From NCBI GenBank assembly GCA_009602725.1, contig WELB01000088.1, positions 125,714 through 164,992 of the forward strand: 39,279 bases of DNA, given 5' to 3'. A program made the position numbers and the translations under genes. The DNA comes from Spirogloea muscicola (taxonomy: Eukaryota > Streptophyta > Zygnematophyceae > Spirogloeales > Spirogloeaceae). Position 1 is the stretch's first letter, and each line of letters opens with the position of its first letter. The notes under the pieces are model-generated. The model was not told the DNA's origin. It saw only the letters and a program-made list of their open reading frames with translations, and ran no database searches. Of the stretch, positions 1 to 9,726 are shown piece after piece.

Positions 1-550
1 AGTCAGAGTAGTGTAGCAGCCCGCAATGACCCGATATCAGTAGAAGTCAGTAAAGGACGCTGCATTTGAAAGAACTATGTAGATGCCAGAATTCTTGACA
101 CCCAGAAAACTTCCAATATGCCAATTGGGCTGAAGTCTTGCAGAATGAGGACAAGCATGTGACATTACTGACTATGCTGTCCTCCTCACAATGGCAATAT
201 GTGCAGCAATCTATCCACCACTGCTGTGACTCCTGAGCGGGACTGAGTTGACTCGCAACAATTTGCCGCATCAGGCCTCTGCCTGCAGTATACCCTGACA
301 GACTGACTACGGGAGCAGCATCACTAGAGCAGGGCTTAGTCACATCGATGCAAGCTGAAAGATGGGCTTGTGCCATTCTGACGAGATATTGTTGACTTGC
401 AAAGCAAAGAAGCAAGTGGATGTTCACGTTGCGAATAGAGTGGAGACATGTGCCATCGACTTCCTGCCAGCAGCTTTCAACGAAGAATGAATAGAACATG
501 TCAAATTTCATGCTCACGATGGACTCGAAATTTGTAAAAGTATTCATGAG
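1..550 (-). other. 3' flank/UTR of F-box/LRR copy A
   Basis: This stretch, read on the minus strand after the stop of the LRR exon, aligns by eye with the region 28487-29060 downstream of the second F-box/LRR copy, including the near-identical ends around 1-60 and 29010-29055. No convincing coding region is visible. It is probably 3' UTR plus flanking DNA included in the duplicated segment. The similarity reaches the window edge, so the duplicated unit may extend further left. Confidence 0.6.
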
Positions 551-1779
551 CTAGACCACAGTGGCCTCCCATCGCTCTTCCACCCTCACCAGACAAGCTA
601 CTCTTGTGATGCGTGCAACATCTTCCGGGAGCCCTTTGACCTTCCAATAAGCGAGGCCAGCCACATAAACATATGCTAGTTGGCTGCAAGTCGCTAGGAG
701 GTGCGCAATCATCGGGATGATACATTCATTCTCGCGGCATCGCCCAAAACAGCATAAGCGCACAATCTGCAGGCTTGTGCATGGGCTTACCAAGCGAGAG
801 ATACTCTGATAGAATTCCACACCTCCATGTATATGGCAGTTCATTGCCACTTCTGTAGGGCATGGAAGTCTAATTATCCTGTCCTTAGTGCACCATCCAT
901 CCTCAGTCCTTGAAAAGGGCACTTTACCAAGCTCCAGGCTAACAAGCTTACTGCAATTGGCAAGAACTGTTGCCCAGTCCAACTTCCTTGGTTTCGATAG
1001 AAAGACTTCAGCAAGTCGAAGTGTTGAAAGGCCAGAGCACCAGCCGCCGAGCTTCCAGAAGCCGAGCATACTGTTGTGTGTGGCCCAACAGTTATCCAGG
1101 TCCAGGGAACGGAGCGATGAAAGACTGGTAGGGAAGTACAAGTCCGTCCCACAGAAGGTAATGCGCTTCAGACGAAGGGCCACTAAGTGGGGGGTCTTGC
1201 CCAAGAAGGTAAACAAATGCAGGGTCTTCACTTTCCACCATTCTATACTCAGCACCAAAAGGGATGGGAGCTCGTTGCAAGCGAGCAGCCACGGATCGAG
1301 GGCACCCATTGAGCCATGAATGTGAAGTTCTTGCAGCTGAGGGCAGAAGGCAGCTAGGCCCTTGAAAGCATCAGTGTTGTCATCACCTCTTGAGATGCTC
1401 ATCTCTACTATCTGCAACCTCGAAGATTTGGCTGCAGCTGACTCCGGCAGCAGCCCATGGCAAATCCAATGCCTGTGGCTGTGCAACCGCGTCAGCGAGC
1501 AGCATGATGACATTAGCGCCTCAGAGGAGACTAGCGACAGCCCTGGACAGGCTCGAAGGCCGACCTGCTGCAGCAGCGGGCAAGCGGAGGCCACCGCAGT
1601 AATGCCGTCGTCTGTGATATTCTCACAGCCAGTCAAGAGGAGTGATCGTAGCTGCGGCAGATTGTTGGCAATGTATGAAAGTCCTTCGTCTGTGAGAGAA
1701 CTAGCAGCCCGCTCGGAGCTGCTAAGCTGTAGCTCCGTGAGACGCTTGCACGAGACAACGATAGTGTGGATGTCCGCGT
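551..1779 (-). CDS. F-box/LRR protein copy A, terminal LRR exon (5' part missing)
   Basis: This open exon of about 408 codons encodes cysteine-containing leucine-rich repeats of the AMN1/FBXL type; one repeat reads LTDEGLSYIANNLPQLRSLL and is followed by a SACPLLQQVGL segment. Such proteins usually carry an N-terminal F-box and act as substrate adaptors of SCF ubiquitin ligases. The exon start at 1779 is set by an acceptor (TCTGCAG on the minus strand) that is also present at the matching place in the copies at 27.2 and 38.3 kb. No F-box exon is found upstream: about 18 bp beyond the acceptor the sequence becomes retrotransposon A1. Of the six copies in the window this is the only LRR exon without frameshifts. 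It may be a recently inactivated gene, or still spliced if the head lies beyond 4 kb, but I see no head there. Confidence 0.75.
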
Positions 1780-1796
1780 CTGCAGAAGGCGTTATC

Positions 1797-3850
1797 GATC
1801 AGACCGGCCCAAGAAATGCCCATCATGGATATCACTAACGCCTTTAACACAGTGGAGCGCAGCGTCATTATGGAGGAGCTGCGCGACCACTTCCCTTCCC
1901 TTATACCCTTTTTCCTCATGGCCTATGGACGCCCAGGGCGGCTGCTGTGGCAAGCCGGAGAGTCGCGGAAGACGCTGTGGTCATCTTCTGGCACACGCCA
2001 GGGGGATCCCCTCAGCCCAATCCTGTTTGCGATGGCACATTGCCGGGCTATTCGGCGCACCCAGAGCCAACACCCAGACCTCCTCTTCCCTTCCTACGCG
2101 GATGACACACACATCATTGGACCTCCAGCTGAAGTCATGGCGGCTTACCCCTTGCTCGTTCGCGACTTGGACCTGATGGGCCTGCGGGTTTGCCCGTCCA
2201 AGAGCGTGGCCTGGTCCCCACGCGGTCTTCCTGCCAACCTTCAGCTCCCCCACGGCTGTCAGACCCCTGCCAATGGGCTGGCCATCCTCAAGGTCCCCTT
2301 CGGTACACCAGCTCACGTGGCGGTGGACTTGCGGGAATGCCTTCAAAAACACCTCGCCCCCCTCCCTTCCCTTCCCCTCCTTGGAGACACGCAGCTTGCG
2401 TTGGCCATCCTCACCCGCTGCATCAGCCAACGGGCTTGCTATCTGCAACGGACAGTCGCCCCATTGGGCATGGTGGCGGACCTCTACAAGGAATTTGATG
2501 ACTCCCTTCAGCAGTCCCTGGCAGCTCTACTACATTCTTCATCGTTCCCTTCAGCTTCAGCTTCCCTCCAGGCTTCCCTCCCTACTCGCATGGGCGGCCT
2601 TGGCTGCGGTCGTTGGAGCAGACGGCGCAAGCAGCCTTCCTGGGCTGCTGGCACCAGATCGCCTCCCTGCTCCCCATGCGCTTCCCTTGCCTCCACGACC
2701 CTGTACGCAATGTGGAAGAAGGCTCCTTCCCCTTCCAAGCGGATCTGAGGAGCATCCGCGACTCAGCCATCAGCTCTTTCCCCTCTCTCCAATCCCTACT
2801 CACGCCATTCTCCACCCTCGCTCAAGCTTCTGATAGAGGGGCACAATCCAGACTAATTACGGCAGTGGAAGATGAACGCCGCAGAACGTTGAGAAGGCTG
2901 CCAGAGATTCAGAACAACCCAAGGAGCTTGGCAAGACTTACTTCTTTGGCCACACCTGGTGCCACTGACTGGATCACCTCTCCCCCCGTCGCCAACGCCT
3001 TCAGCATCAGCTCCGAGGCCTTTCGGACATCGCTTCAACTCTTCCTCGGCCTCCCACCTAATTGCCTGATTGGGGTGCGCCAGTGCGAGTGCGGCTTCCG
3101 TGCAGAGGATGCTGTGCTCGCCACTCACATGCTGAGATGCCCCACTGGACCAGAAGTGGTGGGCATCACAACCTCCTTCGCGATACCCTGGCGGGCTTGA
3201 TGCGCGACGCTGGATACCGTGCGGTCGTGGAAGTCATGATATTATGCCTATCACCACAAACGCCCAGGGACGTCATCATCGCCGCACACTTGACATTGTG
3301 GGCGTGCAACGTGGTGGAGGACCACGGGCCCTGGTCGATGTTGTTGTTACGGAGGCATATAAAGGCCCAGCATCAACACACATTGCTGGGCACGCAGTGG
3401 GCAGAGCGGAACAAAGAAAACTGCGGCATTACTCCAATTACCCCCAATGGGATCAACTCCTGCCAGCGGCAATCGACATCTTTGGCTGTCTGGGTCCTCG
3501 CTTCCACACTCTCCTTCAGAACATTGCCAATCTAGGCTACACTCGACGTGCAGATATGTTTCCAGCTGAGATGGGCTTGCCAGCAGCATATCTGTCGCTC
3601 TTGCGACGACGAGTTTCAGCCTGTTTGCAGCGTGCTCAGGCTAGTGCCTTGCACCAGAAAGCTGGGCGTGCTCTAGTTGGTGGCAGAAGGGCTCCGTTTC
3701 TGGCATCTAGTACCCATGCATCGAGTAGTGACCTTTATGTTTTGACCCGTGGTTATTGAGCGGGTCATTCTGCTGTAGGTTATGTAGATCTTTAGATGTG
3801 CTTGCCTTTGTACTTGGCCATTTGGCCTACATTTCTTTCAAATACACTTA
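1797..3850 (+). mobile_element. Non-LTR retrotransposon A1 (RT + RLE), 5'-truncated
   Basis: This insertion keeps the 3' two kilobases of a LINE-like element. It starts abruptly just before reverse transcriptase motif A, next to the splice acceptor of LRR copy A. It ends with a 3' UTR tail containing TACTTGGCCATTTGGCC and then a T-rich stretch. The same tail recurs at 25783-25835, 33784-33865 and, on the minus strand, at 33222-33290 and around 35040-35150, which defines family A. Truncation at the 5' end with a shared 3' end is the expected result of target-primed reverse transcription. No target-site duplication could be assigned because the 3' side runs into another fragment. Confidence 0.85.
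1798..3762 (+). pseudogene. Reverse transcriptase/RLE endonuclease polyprotein of A1 (frameshifted)
   Basis: The reading frame starts inside the RT domain: motif A (MDITNAFNTVERS near 1825), motif B (GTRQGDPLSPILF near 2000) and the catalytic YADD near 2095 are clear. After a thumb-like region comes a Cys/His knuckle (CECG...HMLRC, about 3084-3140). A restriction-like endonuclease domain follows, with the PD-(D/E)XK-like series LDIV, LVDVVVTEAY and KLRHY between about 3275 and 3430. The C-terminus is SDLYVLTRGY. The frame is broken by shifts near 2610, 3165 and 3235, so the copy is dead. RT plus a C-terminal RLE places it with RLE-type non-LTR elements (R2, NeSL, Dualen and Utopia being known groups); the clade is not determined. 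Confidence 0.85.
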
Positions 3851-3857
3851 ATTTTTT

Positions 3858-4115
3858 CCTTTCCTCCGGCCTCCGGCTTCCGTCAGGGCGACGTCTTTCC
3901 GCCGGCTAGCTATTCAGACTTGCTTTTACTGACTAGAGGTTACTGAACGTCCACTGGCTAATGTCTTAGTCCTAGTCCTTCGCACTCCGGCTCCTTCAGA
4001 CCTTGTCCTTCAGATTCTCTCTGTTTCGAAGTTTGGACAGTGTAATTCATCAGGCTGGCCAATACTAGCGTCGCCCTCTCCATAAGAGTCTTCTCTATTT
4101 GTTTTCTGCACATCT
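3858..4115 (+). mobile_element. 3'-end fragment of a C-family RLE element
   Basis: This begins with the last codons of an RLE polyprotein (ASGFRQGDVFPPASYSDL, then LLTRGY and a stop near 3945). The 3' UTR wording (GGCTCCTTCAGACCTTGTC) matches copies at 18.1 and 19.9 kb. Near 4050 a weakened GGCTGGCC/TAGC hairpin is followed by GTCGCCCTCTCC, resembling the type iii tail seen at 31.6 kb. It is a heavily 5'-truncated insertion abutting the tail of A1. Confidence 0.65.
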
Positions 4116-4366
4116 CGCACCCCCTTTAGAAGAGCCACTTTCTTTCCATTGAGCGAAGTGGTCGAACATCACGTCTGTCGTCAGCGGACATACAGCGCAG
4201 TGGACGCTCCCCCGACCATCCGACGACTGCAGTAACCCGGCGCGGCCGGATCGGACGGCCGTTGGCGGCTCGGCAAGCCGAGGTTTCGGGGGTGCTCAAA
4301 GATAGCGGGGAACCTTGAACCTCAGCAAACCCCCACGGCAGGCGGACCTCCCCTCCTCTGCCGCCA

Positions 4367-4386
4367 CCGCCGCCGCCGCCGCCGCG
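4367..4386 (+). repeat. CCG trinucleotide run in the RPL4 leader
   Basis: A short (CCG)n tract with one CCA/CCG irregularity just before it lies about 50 bp upstream of the RPL4 start codon, in the presumed 5' UTR. Similar GGC/GCC runs occur in coding DNA at 7.6-7.7 and 12.2 kb, so this is a general local bias. Confidence 0.6.
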
Positions 4387-4432
4387 TCGAGAGCCGTGGC
4401 AGGGCCTGCGCGCCGTGACAGACGCCCGCGGG

Positions 4433-6564
4433 ATGGCGACGGCGGCGGCGCGGCCGCTGGTGAACGTGCAGGCGGCGGAGGGCCACGGCGGCGACGCCGA
4501 GCAGTCGGCGCTGCCGGCGGTGCTGGTGTCGCCGATCCGGCCGGACATCGTGGCGGCGGTGCACACGGGGCTGGCCAAGAACCGGCGCCAGGCGTACGCC
4601 GTAAGCCCCAAGGCGGGCCACCAGACGTCCGCCGAGTCGTGGGGAACGGGGCGCGCCGTCTCGCGTATCCCGCGAGTGCCCGGCGGCGGTACCCATCGGG
4701 CCGGCCAGGGCGCCTTCGGCAACATGTGCCGCGGCGGGCGCATGTTCGCGCCCACCAAGACGTGGCGCCGCTGGCACCGCCGCGTCGGCCTCAACCAGAA
4801 GCGCTACGCCGTGGCGTCCGCGCTCGCTGCCTCCGCGGTGCCGGCGCTGGTCGCCGCCCGCGGCCACCGCATCGACGCCGTCCCCGAGCTCCCGCTCGTC
4901 GTCGCCGACGCCGCCGAGGCGCTCGAGAAGACCTCCTCCGCCGTCAAGCTTCTCAAGCGCCTCGGCGCCTACGACGACGTGCTCAAGGCCAAGGCCAGCC
5001 ACAATGTGCGCGCCGGCAAGGGCAAGATGCGCAACCGCCGCTACGTCTCGCGCCGCGGCCCCCTCATTGTCTTCGGCACCGAAGGCTCTAAGATCTCCAA
5101 GGCCTTCCGCAATATCCCGGGAGTCGAGGTCTGCCTCTTTCATGCAAGTTCTGCTTGACAGACAGCAATTTGCTATGCGCCAGGCTGAGCTGGCTATGTG
5201 GTGTCATCTTGTTGTTTGTTGCTGTGAGGAGTATTGCGAGACTACCCATTATTATCGTCTCCTCTTGAGGTCGTGGACAAGTTGCATAGTCGAGCCGACG
5301 CTGGCACTACAGTAATGAGGAGGCTCAAGCTTGGGCGTCAGTAGCACCTTCTGTGGCTTAGGCTGCTCGCAGCATGCAGCCCAAGTTACCTGCACAGAGA
5401 AGCGGTAGAAGAGGCTGCGAGTGGTGCGGCCCCATGCAGGGAGGCTTTGCTGTTGAACAGGCGGTTTGGCGTGCTCGCAGGTTGCGTGTGTCGACAGGCT
5501 CAACCTCCTCCAGCTCGCACCTGGTGGCCACCTTGGCCGATTCATTGTGTGGACCAAGGTGCACATTCAGGCCGCTCAAGCTCACAAGGGGGACCATTTG
5601 GGCACGCTGTAGCGGCCTAGATCACAGAGTTTGGCCAAGGCTTGTGCACTGCAGGCTTGCTGCACTCTGCAAGCAAGCTGAAGCCAGGAGTATTGTTTTG
5701 GTTGGGAAACTTAACGTGCTTGGGCTGGTTGGATGTTTATCTTGCAGTGCGCATTTGAGAAGCTGGACACCATCTTCGGCACAGTTGACACGCCGTCCGC
5801 CGTCAAGAAGGGTTTCACGCTTCCGCGGCCTGTGATTGGCAACTCGGACCTTGCCCGCATCATCAACTCCGACGAAATTCAGGTGCACCAAATAGCGTGT
5901 GTTCTGCGTCCCGGTCCCATACAGCCTGTTCCGCCGTCTCTAAACTCGCCTCCTTCAAGCCACAGGGATACGACCTTACTTTGAAGATAAATTTGTGCCA
6001 GGTCTGCACGCCTTTCCCAGTGCCAGGCCTAAGTCAAAGGAGCTGCAGGATACGCCGTCCGCGGCTCATTGTCAGAGCTTCGATTTTATCGCTGTTTGCA
6101 GAGCATTGTGCGACCCACAAAGGTCAGCAACCAGCGGCGCGTGCTCAAGAAGAATCCTCTCAAGAATCTTGGTGCAATGCTGAAGCTCAACCCGTACGCC
6201 AAGTCGGCAAGGCGAATGGAGCTGCTCGCGTCGGAGAGGCAGGCCAAAGCCAAGGCTGAGAAGATTGACGCCAAGAGGAAGGTTTCTAAGGTATGGTACT
6301 AGCAGTGCAATTCCTCGCTGTCGAATTCGAAAAGTAGTGCTCAGTGATGACAGCCTGGTAAGGCAATGACTTATAAGTCGGTAAATACGTCTGCCAATGG
6401 ATTGAGCAACACACACTGTTTATCTCTGTTGGCAGATTGGGCCGGAGGTGGACAAAGAGACTCGATTGGCGGCTGGCAAGGCGTGGTACAAAACGATGGT
6501 TTCTGAGAGCGACTACTACGAGTTTGAGGTCTTCTCCAAGTGGCTTGGTGTCACTCAAGTATAG
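4433..6564 (+). CDS. RPL4: 60S ribosomal protein L4 (uL4), 5 exons
   Basis: Cytosolic large-subunit ribosomal protein uL4. Exons are 4433-5128, 5481-5558, 5748-5882, 6102-6290 and 6436-6564. All introns are phase 0, GT-AG, and the joined frame is open for about 408 residues, the usual plant length. Visible signatures are SPIRPDIV near the N-terminus, the loop [65 protein letters not shown], then [10 protein letters not shown] and [14 protein letters not shown]. It ends KWLGVTQV, like land-plant L4. The ATG at 4433 fits the plant N-terminus; an in-frame GTG upstream is not needed. Neighbours are unrelated; it converges with the DUF2256 gene. Splice sites were placed by eye from protein homology and phase, and all agree. 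Confidence 0.97.
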
Positions 6565-6673
6565 AGCTCTGTGAGGTGCACAAGCTGCAGCCTCCTCATG
6601 CCAAAAATACTTAGAGACGGCCCATCTTGCTGCCAGTGCAACACTCAATGCAGCAGAGGGGGTTAAACTGCAG

Positions 6674-6678
6674 TGTAA
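6674..6678 (+). terminator. Candidate poly(A) signal TGTAA for RPL4 (proximal)
   Basis: TGTAA, the usual chlorophyte polyadenylation motif, lies about 110 nt after the RPL4 stop. A second copy lies at 6857-6861, so either or both could be used. Confidence 0.4.
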
Positions 6679-6831
6679 AGGTGCAAACGGCAAGAGGGCC
6701 ATACTGTTCCTGGGGTTTTGGTGAAAGTCCGTGTGCAGCTTTGAAGCAGCAACTACCAGAAGCCAAGGGCAGATCTCAAGGCAGCTTGCCCCTGGCAGCG
6801 AGGCACAGGGGGTATGGGGTCCCATAGAAGA

Positions 6832-6861
6832 TTACACAAATGAATGTAGCCCTCCTTGTAA
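6832..6861. terminator. Facing TGTAA poly(A) motifs of convergent genes
   Basis: On the minus strand TGTAA reads at 6836-6832 and would serve the DUF2256 gene; on the plus strand TGTAA at 6857-6861 could serve RPL4. As cleavage usually falls 10-20 nt after the motif, the two 3' UTRs could overlap slightly. The rest of 6565-7117 shows no coding signal. Confidence 0.4.
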
Positions 6862-7117
6862 CTCTTTGTTCATTGCACTGCCACTAGTCCCTTAGTGAAG
6901 GCAGCAATAAATGCAGCGATGGCCGCTGGTCCTTGCCATGAGTTTGTGGCATATCTATTGCTGTATGACAGCAATTTCCAGCAATACCTGACCAGGATCT
7001 CTGGGCCGCAATTGCTGCTGGAGTCTGCCTGTTGATTGGTCAGGCTCTTTGCAATTGAGGCCTGACTAGTGGGCTTGCAATGCCTTGCAATTTGAGAAGA
7101 CGGCTGTGCAGCCATCA

Positions 7118-7757
7118 TCACGAGCCTACGATGACGGCGCTGGTATCCCGGGAGGCGTCACCTTTGCGCCTGCGGCACCTCTCGCTGCAAAACCTGCAAT
7201 AGGGGTATCTGTCAGCAACGCAAAGCACCACATGGCAACTGTCCATCTCGCAAGCTGCCACTCAAAGCGTCAGTCGCCTGTCTGCAGCAGAATTGTAAGG
7301 CCTCTTGGCGCCCTCACTTGACGTCGTCCCAGACGGCGGCCCACTTCTTGCGCCTGTCGAAAAGAAGGGGGGCCATGCCACTGTGATGCTTGTGAGAGCT
7401 GGCACTCGACTGGTGAAGCCGGCTGATGATGGGTCCGAAGCCAGCAAAGGCGGCGGTGTTGGCGGCGGAGGTGGTGGCGGCTCACCACTCGAACGGCCGC
7501 TGGCATACCGGGCAGATCTTGACAGGCAGGTGGGCCTTGCCACGCCGGCCCTCGCTGCCCTTGCTGGGGGGCCCCGCATGCGGCAGCAGCCGCCGGCCCG
7601 GGCCGCCGCCGGCTGCCGCCGCCGCCGCGAGAGCAACCAAGGTGGCGCCAAAAGCGGCCGGGCCCAACGCCGGCGCCGGCTTCGCGGCAGCGACGGCAGC
7701 CGTGGAGGCGGCGGCGACGGCAGGCGCGGCGACGGCGGCGGCAGCGGTGTTGATCAT
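7118..7757 (-). CDS. DUF2256 small Cys-rich protein, 3 exons
   Basis: The gene is visible only after splicing. Exon 1 is 7757-7486, exon 2 is 7353-7318 (36 nt), exon 3 is 7193-7118, with GTGAG donors and CAG acceptors on the minus strand. Joined, it encodes about 127 residues. An Ala-rich leader of about 75 residues is followed by the whole DUF2256 core: KICPVCQRPFEW, RKKWAAVWDDVK, then FCSERCRRRKGD. The four Cys (CxxC and CxxxC) suggest a metal-binding knuckle; the biochemical function of this family is not known. The start at 7757 is a choice: an in-frame ATG at 7850 would add 31 residues. The Ala-rich leader without acids looks like an organelle transit peptide, which is inference. It diverges from EMC6 and converges on RPL4. 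Confidence 0.85.
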
Positions 7758-7850
7758 CTGGCGGCGATCTCCGCCCCAGCTGCAGCTCGGGGCTCCAGGG
7801 GTTCGGCGGTGGTGCGGGCACTGAAGCTCGGGGTTAGGGGTCAGGAGCAT

Positions 7851-8367
7851 GGGCGAGGGGGGAGGGGGAGAGAGGGAAAGGAAATAATAATAATTGCAAT
7901 TATCAAAGAAAGGGTAGAGGGGAGAGGCCTAGACGGTGATAGGATGGGCTCCAGGTGAGGGGAGGAAGGGGCTTGTAGCCGCCGGCCCTCGTTCTAGCCA
8001 TTCACAAATTCCGTCAATCCACCTGCTCCGCCAGGCGCAGCCGTGGCGGCGGCGGCGGCGGGGGCGGCGGCGGCGCGGATTCCACGGCGAGGACGCGAGG
8101 CGAGGCCCTGCCGCTTGCGGGGAGGAGGCCGGGGCACGTCGGCGGAGCCTGCGGGCACGATGGCTTGAGGAGGCACCGCCCCGGGGGGTCCGGCGAGCCA
8201 TGGCGTCCAAGCAGCGCGCGCCACGAAGTGCGCAGCCGGCGACGGCGCCCGCCGCTCGCGTCGCCTTGCCGATCGCCTGGCAGCGGCCTCCCAGGATGCC
8301 CGAGGAGACAGCCCCTTCTCCCACAGCGCTCTAGCGACAAGCGCCGCAGCCGGCGCTCGTCTGACCG
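7851..8367. promoter_or_regulatory. Intergenic region between DUF2256 and EMC6 starts
   Basis: The two genes are transcribed away from each other across about 500 bp of GC-rich DNA. It holds a purine-rich stretch (about 7855-7925) with a short ATAATAATAATT patch near 7882, and GCG repeats. Several long overlapping frames exist on both strands but match nothing, and they are expected in such composition. It probably contains both promoters and 5' UTRs. Confidence 0.4.
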
Positions 8368-9726
8368 ATGCCCTGCGCTCTCTCAATTGGTGCCGCTGCT
8401 GCAGCCGACGCCGTCGCCAGGAGGCCCGAGAAGCCCGAGGAGGGCTCCTCCTCGAGTGCCGCCGCCGCCGCTGCCGCGCCACTCGTCGGGCTGGAGCACG
8501 TGCAGGAGAATATACAGAACAATGCCCGCATCCTGTACTACAGGTGAAGGCAAGGCCGGCCGGTCCAGGCCTCAAGTCCTGGCGGTCGCGGTCCAGCTGT
8601 CCTTCTGCCTCGTCGTATGTGACAGCTTTGGGTCCGCCTGGGTCCCAGCGCAGGCTGTCAGCAATGAGCTGGCTGTGCTGGATGTAGTATATCATCAAGG
8701 TTTGCAGATACGTGGCAACGTTTCAGTCACTGTCAGCGCTCTAAGCGCTGATGTCCGCCCCTGCACGCGGTAGGAGGGACTGGCAATTAGTTTGGCACTT
8801 GTCAGAGGTGGCTCGTCAACAGATCACTTCAGTATAAATTGCAAATGGGCAATGCTGGCTTGCTGGAAATGTTTGGACAGCACCAAGCTGTTCACAGGCT
8901 GCAGAAGTTGAGCAGGCTGCAGTCAGCCCGACGGATATTGAGTCCATCTTACAGTGGGACTGACGGTGTTTGCTGCTGCTGATTGCCGGTGCCCTTTGCA
9001 GCCGGACGTTTCTGTCCATATTTGGTGGTGTTGCAGCCGGCATCCTGGGCCTCACTGGGCTCGCGGGCTTCTTCTTCTACATCCTCGTCATGCTGCTATC
9101 GTCTGTTGCGGTCCTGCTGAAGGCACGGCTTGACGTTGGCGCCTACTTCCCCTCATGGCAGCAACTCGTCTTCGATGGCATTGGCCAGGGCATGATGGTG
9201 ACCAAGCCAGCCCTGCGTTCCTATCTTAAGCAAGCAACTGCTAGACCTCAAGTGATGGCCTCGGATCCAAAGCATAGATGCACCTGCAGATTCTTAGCAC
9301 GTGCTGTTCCTTAGCAATGCCGAGATCATTGCAACCCTGCGGCTGCTGCTCCTCATCCAATTCTACCCGTGTGCTGTTCATTTGTCCAGTCGTACGTGCT
9401 CTTCTGGACGTATCCTTGCTTTCTGCTGCCTCCCTCGCCTAGCAATCCACACAGTCTGCTTTGCAGGGTGACTCGAGCCCCTCGTGCTTTTTTGTCTACC
9501 TTACCCTGCTCGTTGTGCCCAACACTTGTGTGCTAATGGCTGCAGATTGTCATTCTTGCAAGATTCCATCATTGCTGTGCCATCTTTGCCCTGCTGTGCT
9601 ATGCTGTGCTCTGCTGGGCTTTCTTGTTGTTGGATACCCCCCAGTCTACCTTGATGTGCCTGCCCTTTCATGGCCTCCTTGACTTGCTCTGCCAGCCTTG
9701 CGTACGACATTGTACACATCTTCTGA
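8368..9726 (+). CDS. EMC6: ER membrane protein complex subunit 6, 4 exons
   Basis: EMC6 is a small integral subunit of the ER membrane complex that inserts tail-anchored and multipass proteins. Exons are 8368-8543, 9002-9197, 9390-9409 and 9696-9726; the joined product is about 140 residues. An Ala/Glu-rich N-terminus leads to VQENIQNNARILYYS, then RTFLSIFGGVAAGILGLTGL with the invariant GILGLTG, two hydrophobic helices, the basic loop LLKARLDVGAYFPSW, and the closing motif SYVLFWT plus LAYDIVHIF. Introns 1 and 2 look like ordinary GT-AG introns. Intron 3 starts GTATCCTT and carries a CTCCTTGAC branch site 13 nt from the acceptor, the minor-spliceosome pattern. The 20-nt third exon is easy to miss. 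The ATG at 8368 is the first in frame after a TGA. Confidence 0.93.
9410..9695 (+). other. U12-type intron in EMC6
   Basis: The intron is fixed by the conserved FWT|LAYDIVH junction, splitting the Thr codon as AC|C. Its first eight bases, GTATCCTT, match the U12-type GT-AG donor consensus exactly. CTCCTTGAC at 9675-9683 matches the branch consensus TTCCTTRAC at 8 of 9 places, with the branch A at 9682, 13 nt before the AG end. Length is 286 nt. Confidence 0.8.

Noticed and set aside
1797-3850. LTR retrotransposon or retrovirus
   Set aside because: No LTRs, protease, RNase H-integrase order or primer-binding site; the RT is followed by a restriction-like endonuclease and copies are 5'-truncated.
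4315-5143. Two other long frames over RPL4 exon 1
   Set aside because: They are composition-driven shadows of RPL4 codons; no recognisable protein.
7994-8698. Minus-strand frame of 234 codons opposite EMC6 exon 1 and its intron
   Set aside because: Arg/Ala/Pro-rich, as expected from GC-rich antisense; it has no domain, and EMC6 on the other strand is certain.
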